Assembly (NCBI GenBank): GCA_032718475.1
Contig: JAUCBJ010006384.1
Location: 1-43,102, forward strand
From: Nemertoderma westbladi
Lineage: Eukaryota; Xenacoelomorpha; Nemertodermatida; Nemertodermatidae
DNA: 43,102 nucleotides
Reading direction: 5' to 3'
Part shown: piece after piece, positions 34,901 to 43,102 of the stretch
Position numbering within the stretch: the first letter of the stretch is position 1
Layout of the letters: each line of letters starts with the position of its first letter
Program-made: the position numbers and the translations under genes
Notes under the pieces: model-generated
Databases searched by the model: none
The model's input: the letters and a program-made list of their open reading frames with translations, nothing else
Told to the model about the DNA's origin: nothing

Positions 34901-37900
34901 ATCATCTGATTCCCTTTGTTACCATCTGATTCCCTCGGTTACCATCTGATTCCCTCGGTTACCATCTGATTCCCTTTGTTATCATCTGATTCCCTTTGTT
35001 ATCATCTGATTCCCTCGGTTACCATCTGATTCCCTTTGTTATCATCTGATTCCCTCGGTTACCATCTGATTCCCTTTGTTATCATCTGATTCCCTCGGTT
35101 ACCATCTGATTCCCTTTGTTATCATCTGATTCCCTTTGTTATCATCTGATTCCCTTTGTTATCATCTGATTCCCTTTGTTATCATCTGATTCCCTTTGTT
35201 ATCATCTGATTCCCTTTGTTATCATCTGATTCCCTTTGTTATCATCTGATTCCCTTTGTTATCATCTGATTCCCTTTGTTATCATCTGATTCCCTTTGTT
35301 ATCATCTGATTCCCTTTGTTATCATCTGATTCCCTTTGTTATCATCTGCTTCCCTCTGTTACCACCTGATTCCCTTTGTTATCATCTGATTCCCTTTGTT
35401 ATCATCTGATTCCCTTTGTTATCATCTGATTCCCTCGGTTATCATCTGATTCCCTTTGTTATCTTCTCATTCCCTTTGTTATCATCTGATTCCCTTTGTT
35501 ATCATCTGATTCCCTTGGTTATCATCTGATTCCCTTTGTTATCATCTGATTCCCTTTGTTATCATCTGATTCCCTCGGTTACCATCTGATTCCCTTTGTT
35601 ATCATCTGATTCCCTTTGTTATCATCTGATTCCCTTTGTTATCATCTGATTCCCTTTGTTATCATCTGATTCCCTTTGTTATCATCTGATTCCCTTTGTT
35701 ATCATCTGATTCCCTTTGTTATCATCTGATTCCCTCGGTTACCATCTGATTCCTTTTGTTATCATCTGATTCCCTTTGTTATCATCTGATTCCCTTTGTT
35801 ATCATCTGATTCCCTTTGTTATCATCTGATTCCCTTTGTTTTCATCTGATTCCCTTTGTTATCATCTGATTCCCTTTGTTACCATCTGATTCCCTTTGTT
35901 ATCATCTGATTCCCTTTGTTATCATCTGATTCCCTTTGTTATCATCTGATTCACTCGGTTATCATCTCATTCCCTTTGTTATCATCTCATTCCCTTTGTT
36001 ATCATCTGATTCCCTCGGTTATCATCTGATTCCCTTTGTTATCATCTGATTCCCTTTGTTATCATCTGATTCCCTTTGTTACCATCTGATTCCCTTTGTT
36101 ATCATCTGATTCCCTTTGTTATCATCTGATTCCTTTTGTTATCATCTGATTCCCTCGGTTATCATCTGATTCCCTCGGTTACCATCTGATTCCCTCGGTT
36201 ACCATCTGATTCCCTCGGTTACCATCTGATTCCCTCGGTTATCATCTGATTCCCTTTGTTACCATCTGATTCCCTTTGTTATCATCTGATTCCCTTTGTT
36301 ATCATCTGATTCCTTTTGTTATCATCTGATTCCCTCGGTTATCATCTGATTCCCTCGGTTACCATCTGATTCCCTCGGTTACCATCTGATTCCCTCGGTT
36401 ATCATCTGATTCCCTTTGTTATCATCTGATTCCCTTTGTTATCATCTGATTCCCTTTGTTATCATCTGATTCCCTTTGTTATCATCTGATTCCCTCGGTT
36501 ATCATCTCATTCCCTTTGTTATCATCTCATTCCTTTTGTTATCATCTGATTCCCTCGGTTACCATCTGATTCCCTTTGTTATCACCTGATTCCCTTTGTT
36601 ATCATCTGATTCCTTTTGTTATCATCTGATTCCCTTTGTTATCATCTGATTCCCTTTGTTATCATCTGATTCCCTCGGTTATCATCTGATTCCCTTTGTT
36701 ATCATCTGATTCCCTTTGTTATCATCTGATTCCCTTTGTTATCATCTGATTCCCTTTGTTATCATCTGATTCCCTCGGTTATCATCTGATTCCCTTTGTT
36801 ATCATCTGATTCCCTCGGTTATCATCTGATTCCCTTTGTTATCATCTGATTCCCTCGGTTATCATCTGATTCCCTTTGTTATCATCTGATTCCCTTTGTT
36901 ATCATCTGATTCCCTTTGTTATCATCTGATTCCCTTTGTTATCATCTGATTCCCTTTGTTATCATCTGATTCCCTCGGTTACCATCTGATTCCTTTTGTT
37001 ATCATCTGATTCCCTTTGTTATCATCTGATTCCCTTTGTTATCATCTGATTCCCTTTGTTATCATCTGATTCCCTTTGTTTTCATCTGATTCCCTTTGTT
37101 ATCATCTGATTCCCTTTGTTACCATCTGATTCCCTTTGTTATCATCTGATTCCCTTTGTTATCATCTGATTCCCTTTGTTATCATCTGATTCCCTCGGTT
37201 ATCATCTCATTCCCTTTGTTATCATCTCATTCCCTTTGTTATCATCTGATTCCCTCGGTTATCATCTGATTCCCTTTGTTATCATCTGATTCCCTTTGTT
37301 ATCATCTGATTCCCTTTGTTACCATCTGATTCCCTTTGTTATCATCTGATTCCCTTTGTTATCATCTGATTCCCTTTGTTATCATCTGATTCCCTTTGTT
37401 ATCATCTGATTCCCTTTGTTATCATCTGATTCCCTTTGTTATCATCTGATTCCCTCGGTTATCATCTGATTCCCTTTGTTATCATCTGATTCCCTTTGTT
37501 ATCATCTGATTCCCTTTGTTATCATCTGATTCCCTTTGTTACCATCTGATTCCCTTTGTTATCATCTGATTCCCTTTGTTATCATCTGATTCCCTCGGTT
37601 ATCATCTGATTCCTTCGGTTACCATCTGATTCCCTCGGTTACCATCTGATTCCCTCGGTTACCATCTGATTCCCTCGGTTATCATCTGATTCCCTTTGTT
37701 ACCATCTGATTCCCTTTGTTATCATCTGATTCCCTTTGTTATCATCTGATTCCTTTTGTTATCATCTGATTCCCTTTGTTATCATCTGATTCCCTCGGTT
37801 ACCATCTGATTCCCTTTGTTATCATCTGATTCCCTCGGTTACCATCTGATTCCCTTTGTCATCATCTGATTCCCTTTGTTATCATCTGATTCCCTCGGTT

Positions 37901-39600
37901 ATCATCTGATTCCCTTTGTTACCATCTGATTCCCTTTGTTATCATCTGATTCCCTCGGTTATCATCTGATTCCCTTTGTTACCATCTGATTCCCTTTGTT
38001 ATCATCTGATTCCCTTTGTTATCATCTGATTCCCTTTGTTATCATCTGATTCCTTTTGTTATCATCTGATTCCCTCGGTTATCATCTGATTCCCTCGGTT
38101 ACCATCTGATTCCCTCGGTTACCATCTGATTCCCTCGGTTATCATCTGATTCCCTTTGTTATCATCTGATTCCCTTTGTTATCATCTGATTCCCTTTGTT
38201 ATCATCTGATTCCCTTTGTTATCATCTGATTCCCTCGGTTATCATCTCATTCCCTTTGTTATCATCTCATTCCTTTTGTTATCATCTGATTCCCTCGGTT
38301 ACCATCTGATTCCCTTTGTTATCACCTGATTCCCTTTGTTATCATCTGATTCCTTTTGTTATCATCTGATTCCCTTTGTTATCATCTGATTCCCTTTGTT
38401 ATCATCTGATTCCCTTTGTTATCATCTGATTCCCTCGGTTATCATCTGATTCCCTTTGTTATCATCTGATTCCCTTTGTTATCATCTGATTCCCTTTGTT
38501 ATCATCTGATTCCCTTTGTTATCATCTGATTCCCTCGGTTATCATCTGATTCCCTTTGTTATCATCTGATTCCCTCGGTTATCATCTGATTCCCTTTGTT
38601 ATCATCTGATTCCCTCGGTTATCATCTGATTCCCTTTGTTATCATCTGATTCCCTCGGTTATCATCTGATTCCCTTTGTTATCACCTGATTCCCTTTGTT
38701 ATCATCTGATTCCCTCGGTTATCATCTGATTCCCTTTGTTATCATCTGATTCCCTTTGTTATCATCTGATTCCCTTTGTTATCTTCTCATTCCTTTTGTT
38801 ATCATCTGATTCCCTCGGTTACCATCTGATTCCCTTTGTTATCACCTGATTCCCTTTGTTATCATCTGATTCCTTTTGTTATCATCTGATTCCCTTTGTT
38901 ATCATCTGATTCCCTTTGTTATCATCTGATTCCCTTTGTTATCATCTGATTCCCTCGGTTATCATCTGATTCCCTTTGTTATCATCTGATTCCCTCGGTT
39001 ATCATCTGATTCCCTTTGTTATCATCTGATTCCCTTTGTTATCATCTGATTCCCTTTGTTATCATCTGATTCCCTTTGTTATCATCTGATTCCCTCGGTT
39101 ACATCTGATTCCTTTTGTTATCATCTGATTCCCTTTGTTATCATCTGATTCCCTTTGTTATCACCTGATTCCTTTTGTTATCATCTGATTCCCTTTGTTA
39201 TCATCTGATTCCCTTTGTTATCATCTGATTCCCTTTGTTATCATCTGATTCCCTTTGTTATCATCTGATTCCCTTTGTTATCATCTGATTCCCTCGGTTA
39301 TCATCTGATTCCCTTTGTTATCATCTGATTCCCTTTGTTATCATCTGATTCCCTTTGTTATCATCTGATTCCCTCGGTTACCATCTGATTCCCTTTGTTA
39401 TCATCTGATTCCCTTTGTTATCATCTGATTCCCTTTGTTATCATCTCATTCCCTTTGTTATCATCTGATTCCCTTTGTTATCATCTGATTCCCTTTGTTA
39501 TCATCTGATTCCCTTTGTTATCATCTGATTCCCTTTGTTATCATCTGATTCCCTCGGTTATCATCTGATTCCCTTTGTTATCATCTGATTCCCTCGGTTA
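13992..39600 (+). repeat. 20-bp minisatellite, about 1,280 copies, filling one intron
   Basis: The unit is ATCATCTGATTCCCTTTGTT. About 25.6 kb in tandem make up all but roughly 75 bp of the intron between exons D and E. The main variants are TTTGTTATC and TCGGTTACC, which change three positions together; single-site mixes (TCGGTTATC, TTTGTTACC) are less common. Rarer types are TCTTCTCATTCCC, TCCTTTTG, CACCTGAT and TTTTTTATC. Register shifts occur at about 16996, 20794, 25660, 27245, 27542, 27762, 30809, 31195, 31515, 32440 and 39100. The canonical unit contains CTGAT, a branch-point-like word, followed by a pyrimidine-rich run, and has no AG. The first few units (13992-14060) are diverged, as expected for an array edge. 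Confidence 0.98.
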
Positions 39601-39622
39601 TTCCCCTTTTCTATTTTCTTAG

Positions 39623-39801
39623 ACTCAAAGAACTTAAGCCAACAACCAACCACCGTCGCACCTGAGTTCGATCGCGAACCCGATACGGTTACCTTATCGA
39701 AACCGCAACAGATAAGGTCACCATCGGATGAACCAACTGTAATTCCTCCTAAAACTAGCACGGATGATAAACGGAGAACAATAAAGCAATTAATTGAACA
39801 G
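39623..39801 (+). CDS. Exon E of an unrecognised multi-exon gene
   Basis: 179 nt: two leading bases, then 59 codons, ending in phase 0. The acceptor is CTATTTTCTTAG|A with a strong pyrimidine tract, and the donor is GAACAG|GTTCGT. The trailing G of exon D plus AC makes Asp. The peptide starts SKNLSQQPTTVAPEFDREPD, is rich in Pro, Thr and Ser, and ends in KRRTIKQLIEQ, a basic likely helical end. Read-through stops at about 39825. The last 33 bases are the founding copy of the 41-bp repeat behind it. No following phase-0 exon could be supported in the rest of the window. Confidence 0.76.
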
Positions 39802-39917
39802 GTTCGTATAAACGGAGAACAATAAAGCAATTAATTGAACAGGTTCGTATAAACGGAGAACAATAAAGCAATTAATTGAACAGGTTCGTATAAACGGAGA
39901 ACAATAAAGCAATTAAT
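39769..39917 (+). repeat. 41-bp repeat, about 3.6 copies, built on the exon E donor junction
   Basis: The unit is the last 33 bases of exon E (from AAACGGAGAAC to TTGAACAG) plus 8 intronic bases (GTTCGTAT). Copies start at 39769, 39810, 39851 and 39892. The fourth is cut off after AATTAAT. The three complete copies are identical and each carries the CAG|GTTCGT donor. Confidence 0.97.
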
Positions 39918-40313
39918 CAAATTAATTGTAATTAAAGTAAAGAGCATAATTATTTATTGAAATTGATTAGCTACATTATTTATTTTTTATTATTTTTTTT
40001 ATTTTTTATTATTTTTTTATATTTTTTTCAAATATCAAAAAAAAAATTTTTAATTAAATTTAAAATTTTTTTTTAAAAAGTAAACTTTTTAATTATCAAA
40101 ATAATTCTCACAATCATTTCCACAATAATTGAGAATTTCATCGTCTGTCTGTCTGTGGGGTGGAGGTGGGATGAGTCTGTTGCAAAATGCAATCCGGTGC
40201 CTTTATAGTATTGTTATTATTATATATTATTATACTAGCATAGGTTTATTGTTATTTTACTAGCACAAGTTTACACAGGAATGAATATATCGTTAGTAAA
40301 CTTGAAGCTCATG
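39918..40313. other. Very AT-rich stretch, no gene
   Basis: The part at about 39975-40090 is nearly pure A/T with long T and A runs that could fold back. A short (GTCT)n run lies near 40142-40156. It lies between the exon E repeat and the 3' end of the piggyBac pseudogene, so it may be intron of the + strand gene. No exon is seen. Confidence 0.45.
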
Positions 40314-41800
40314 TCAAGAGTTGTGAAATTCACGGAAACAGTTTCTTTCAGGCCGTATACAAAGGCAAACGAGACATTTCATACATCGCATTTGCGTTTT
40401 AAGGCTGCAGCCTCAAAATCAAATCAAATGATGCAGACAGAGGTCGGTGTCGTGTCTGCAGTGCAGACACTACACCGACCTCTGTCTGTATGAGGCAACA
40501 TATCAGCAAAATGGGCGGTAATGTCTCTTTGTATCTCAAGCGATGGAAGCGGTTGTGACATTTTTCTAACTCGGGGTCTGCGGCAAGTTGAAGCCTCATC
40601 CTCACTAACCGCAGGGCTAGAAACAGGGCTGGAATGGTTTGATACCGTCAATGGGGTGGCTCTCAACGCCGATGGCCGGCCCCTTTTTTGAATAAAGCAG
40701 TGTGCTTGTCACATAATAGAAGGGAAGTAGCAATTGATTGAGTAAAATGTAAAAGGTCAATATGATCAACATGAGCTTTCTCAAAGTCTCTTCTGTATTC
40801 TAATCAACCATTCACTACGGCAACGTTCAGTGACCACAAAAAAACTCGTCTATACCACTTAGAGCACCGGTGATCACAAACATATAAAAAACGGAGCATA
40901 TCGAAAAGATCTACTCCTCCCATATTTTTATTATAATCCGCCACAATTGCCGGTTGGTGACCATAATATTATTTTTGTCTACTTTTGACCACCGCTTTAC
41001 ATGATGAAGTGGATTAATTGCTATATAATTTGAAGAGAGCTGAACCATTCTAATATCGAACCATCGGACGATGAATAAACCCGAATTGGAGTCAATCTTC
41101 ACATCCATCACACTGCGCCCTTCTTTTGGGAGTTCTTTCTCGGTTTTCAAACTGCAACCTCGAATGCGGTCTATTCTCAAAGTCCCAACTGTATCAAAAC
41201 CCATATCATTTAACATAATTTGCAGCTCGGGGAATTTGAATTTGTTATCGAAGAAAATGTGAAAATGACTATTTCTAGGGACAGTCTCCAGAAGTTTGAG
41301 GACATAGTCACCTGGTTGAAAACCACAAGAATCTTCGATTGACACATGGCCATCGAAAATAAAGAAGTCATAGGTATAACCGGTCTTAGAGTTGCGACTA
41401 AAAACCTTACGTAATGCCCCATTTCTTCGGTTTCTGAGGCATATACTGCCTAAGAATGGTGTGTCCCTTGAAGGGTATCATTTGTTCATCAATTGACTGA
41501 AATACATCAGACTCAAGACTCTCTAAACACGCTTCCCGAACTTTGTCCAACAGTGGACGAATCTTAGCCAGTCGATCATAGCCTTCATGTTTTCTATTCT
41601 TGACAATGATATTATTGTCCGTGAAATGAAGATACTTGTTAATCTCAAAGAAATTATTTCTAGACGTAGACATATAGTCCGCGACAGCAGGTATACGAAA
41701 ATCCAGTTCCCAGAACATACGATTATCTCGGTAACTTATAGATCCCCATACACAAAAGTAATGCGAAATGAGTTTCAATCTCGTTTACATCAGTTCGAAA
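40314..41800 (-). pseudogene. piggyBac-type (DDE_Tnp_1_7) transposase, decayed
   Basis: On the minus strand, pieces in several frames line up in family order. About 41800-41737: THFALLLCMGIYKLP. 41737-41407: a long stretch with NNFFEINKYLHFTDN, SIDEQMIPFKG and QKPKKWGI. About 41373-40950: KTGYTYDFFIFDGHVS, GDYVLKLLETVP, then HIFFDNKF holding one catalytic Asp. 40957-40807: DYNKNMGGVDLFDML with the late catalytic Asp at 40909-40911, then KWYRRVFLWSLNVAVVNG. A TGA at 40804-40806 replaces an expected Trp before LEYRRDFEK. The end (about 40385-40314) is the Cys-rich tail, RCMKCLVCLC...NCFREF, closing at a TGA. Breaks: at least four frameshifts plus the nonsense codon. The enzyme class cuts and pastes at TTAA. 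No terminal repeats were identified. It cannot make an active protein. Confidence 0.9.
40434..40488. repeat. 55-bp near-perfect palindrome inside the piggyBac pseudogene
   Basis: The left arm is 40434-40460 and the right arm 40462-40488, 27 bases each with one mismatch and a single-base centre. It lies just before the Cys-rich tail and breaks the reading frame there. Inverted duplication during replication or repair is a likely origin. Confidence 0.93.
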
Positions 41801-41916
41801 TCGAGATGAGTTGTGAACGGCGTAGCGATTGCTTTCCTCAACTATTATCGTTCCTACTAAAAACCGCAATTTACCGCAATTTACCGCAACTAACCGCAAC
41901 TAGTTGTTATTTTGAA
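41801..41916. repeat. Short spacer with a 10-bp repeat, 4 copies
   Basis: At 41861-41900 there are four 10-bp units of the form TTACCGCAAY, between the 5' end of the piggyBac remnant and the tRNA-like element. No gene is seen. Confidence 0.7.
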
Positions 41917-41987
41917 GCAGCTGCATGGTCTAGTGGCGAAATTTCTGGGCTTCCAATTAGGAGGCCCCGGTTCGATCCCTTGCTGCC
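41917..41987 (+). mobile_element. tRNA-derived SINE head (tRNA-like pseudogene)
   Basis: The sequence has a pol III A box, TGGTCTAGTGG (41926-41936), and a B box, GGTTCGATCC (41969-41978), spaced as in a tRNA. The ends GCAGC and GCTGC pair like the outer acceptor stem, but the inner acceptor pairs, the anticodon stem and the T stem are poor. The loop CTTCCAA would give anticodon TCC (Gly), which I do not trust. Degenerate stems and the non-tRNA sequence that follows make a SINE head or tRNA pseudogene more likely than a working tRNA gene. Confidence 0.75.
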
Positions 41988-42032
41988 TTGACCGTGTAGC
42001 ACTGTTTTCTGTTTGTGTAGTGTTTTAAAAAC

Positions 42033-42234
42033 GGTCCTACGAATTATCCCAATACCCCGAAATACTTGTTTTTCACTCTCGTTTATTGTTTTGGTTAGAA
42101 AAACTTGCCTATGTAACCTGTTCCTTTCCCTCGCCGTTTCTAAACATTGTTGGCTTATTTTGGGGTACCGGTAATAGTTTAGCCTTTTTGTGGTATTTTG
42201 TGACTATTTTGGGGTAGGCCTAATTCGTAGGACC
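42033..42234. mobile_element. Short inverted-repeat element, about 202 bp (MITE-like)
   Basis: The ends are GGTCCTACGAATTA (42033-42046) and its exact complement TAATTCGTAGGACC (42221-42234). The inverted similarity continues inward through CC..TACCCC and AAATA on both sides. No coding capacity. TAAC/TTAA-like flanks are present, but no target duplication is certain. It sits in the tail region of the SINE. Confidence 0.8.
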
Positions 42235-42545
42235 CTCTAACGGTCTAATGTTAACATATTGGTTTTATATTGATCACATTACAGCATTAATGATAAATTT
42301 TGTCTTTTTTAACACTGCAAAAACAGCGTTGCATGGTCAAGGGATCAATGGAATATCGTGTGGTAGGTCAATAGCATTGTTATGTTGTGTTCAACCAACG
42401 TGGGGGAGGCCAAAGAGTAACAAAAATTAAAATTTTGAAATGTTTTGTCTCCCTCTAGTGGCGGGCGGCAGTTTTAAATAATTCACTAAAAACAATTCTG
42501 GGTCAATATCACTAAAAGTGGCCAACACTAGGAACAAAAACGTTT
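42235..42545. other. AT-rich non-coding stretch
   Basis: No gene is seen; short open frames have no recognisable content. At about 42453-42466 the word CCCTCTAGTGGCGG occurs, similar to the complement of the CCGCTAGAGGG word inside the element at 4955-5446. Confidence 0.4.
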
Positions 42546-42748
42546 GACACTCCGTAACGTTAGACACTCCGTAACCTTAGACACTCCGTAACGTTAGACA
42601 CTCCGTAACGTGAGACACTCCGTAACGTTAGACACTCCGTAACGTTAGACACTCCGTAACGTTAGACACTCCGTAACCTTGACACTCCGTAACGTTAGAC
42701 ACTCCGTAACGTTAGACACTCCGTAACCTTAGACACTCCGTAACGTTT
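42546..42748. repeat. 17-bp minisatellite, 12 copies
   Basis: The unit is GACACTCCGTAACGTTA. Twelve copies, eleven of 17 bp and one of 16 bp (42665-42680). Variants are ACCTTA for ACGTTA and one GTGA. The array ends in a diverged GACTTCCTCG. Confidence 0.95.
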
Positions 42749-42776
42749 GACTTCCTCGATCATTTAATAACTATTT

Positions 42777-42923
42777 ACATCTTTGTGTGCAAAGTAGCAC
42801 TTTGCAGCGTTACGACCCGAGTTTATTTATGTACCGAGCAACCGAGCGAGCGCAGCGAGGGAGGTTTACATAAATAAACAAGGGTCTTTAACGCTGAAAA
42901 GTGACTTTTGCAAGCAATGATGT
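42777..42923. repeat. Foldback element with about 57-bp inverted arms
   Basis: The left arm (about 42777-42833: ACATCTTTG... CAGCGTTA...GACCC...TTTATTTATGTA) is the imperfect complement of the right arm (about 42869-42923). The loop holds CGAGCGAGCGCAGCGAGGGAGG. It has the form of a small MITE or hairpin repeat. No reading frame. Confidence 0.85.
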
Positions 42924-43102
42924 ATGTAATTTTGTTACATTATGTCAACTTATCAGCGTTCGGTGTGTGAAGAAAGGATTTTATGGATACTCATTTATAC
43001 ATTTTAATCATGTACTATATCGAATATAAGTGGAATTTATTAACAGGTACACAGTACTAATTATACATTTATATCTAATTAAAATTTATTGGAAGTTATC
43101 TC
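42924..43102. other. AT-rich window end
   Basis: No feature is seen. Confidence 0.4.

Noticed and set aside
40281-40493. 70-codon + strand frame
   Set aside because: It lies antisense over the Cys-rich end of the piggyBac pseudogene and the palindrome, with no recognisable content of its own.
41917-41987. Functional tRNA-Gly gene
   Set aside because: The A and B boxes are good, but the anticodon and T stems pair poorly, and the sequence lies in a SINE-like setting.
42546-42748. 17-bp array as another donor-junction repeat
   Set aside because: Its GTAACG is a weak donor match, and no exon with an open frame ends at its first unit.

Overview
The window is eukaryotic nuclear DNA, most likely from a marine invertebrate animal. 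It has intron-split reading frames with GT...AG boundaries, a SAGA deubiquitinase-module gene (ATXN7L3 type), decayed non-LTR and piggyBac elements, a tRNA-derived SINE and several short inverted-repeat elements. I cannot name the species from sequence alone. More than three quarters of the window is tandem repeat.

Layout. 1-2520: 72 identical 35-bp repeats. 2533-3143 (-): reverse-transcriptase remnant. 3537-4511 (-): complete intronless ATXN7L3/Sgf11-like gene. 4955-5446: inverted-repeat element. 5918-39801 (+): five internal exons (A-E) of one gene that starts before exon A and continues past exon E. 40314-41800 (-): piggyBac transposase pseudogene. 41917-42923: SINE, a small inverted-repeat element, a 17-bp array and a hairpin.

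The exon chain was built by hand from acceptors, donors and reading phase. A 5918-6068, B 9617-9790, C 11248-11444, D 13813-13940, E 39623-39801. All four junctions keep one open frame (phases 0, 0, 2, 1), and reading past any donor soon meets a stop. The protein part, about 276 residues, is charged and coiled-coil-like in exon A and then rich in Pro, Ser, Thr and Arg. I do not recognise the family.

The main discovery is how the tandem repeats sit on this gene. Behind exons A, C and E the repeat unit is a copy of the exon-intron junction itself: the last 33, 32 and 33 exonic bases plus 7, 4 and 8 intronic bases, present as 86, 4 and about 3.6 copies. Behind exon B a 20-bp array of 64 copies starts at the first intronic base, and its units carry an AAG|GTAGGA or AAG|GTGGGA donor-like site. 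The intron after exon D is different: it is 25.7 kb long and almost wholly about 1,280 copies of a 20-bp unit. That unit combines a branch-point-like CTGAT with a pyrimidine tract and contains no AG. The 35-bp array at the window start also carries GTAAGT in every unit and may mark an earlier exon. Together these suggest minisatellites seeded at, or shaped by, splice signals across one gene.
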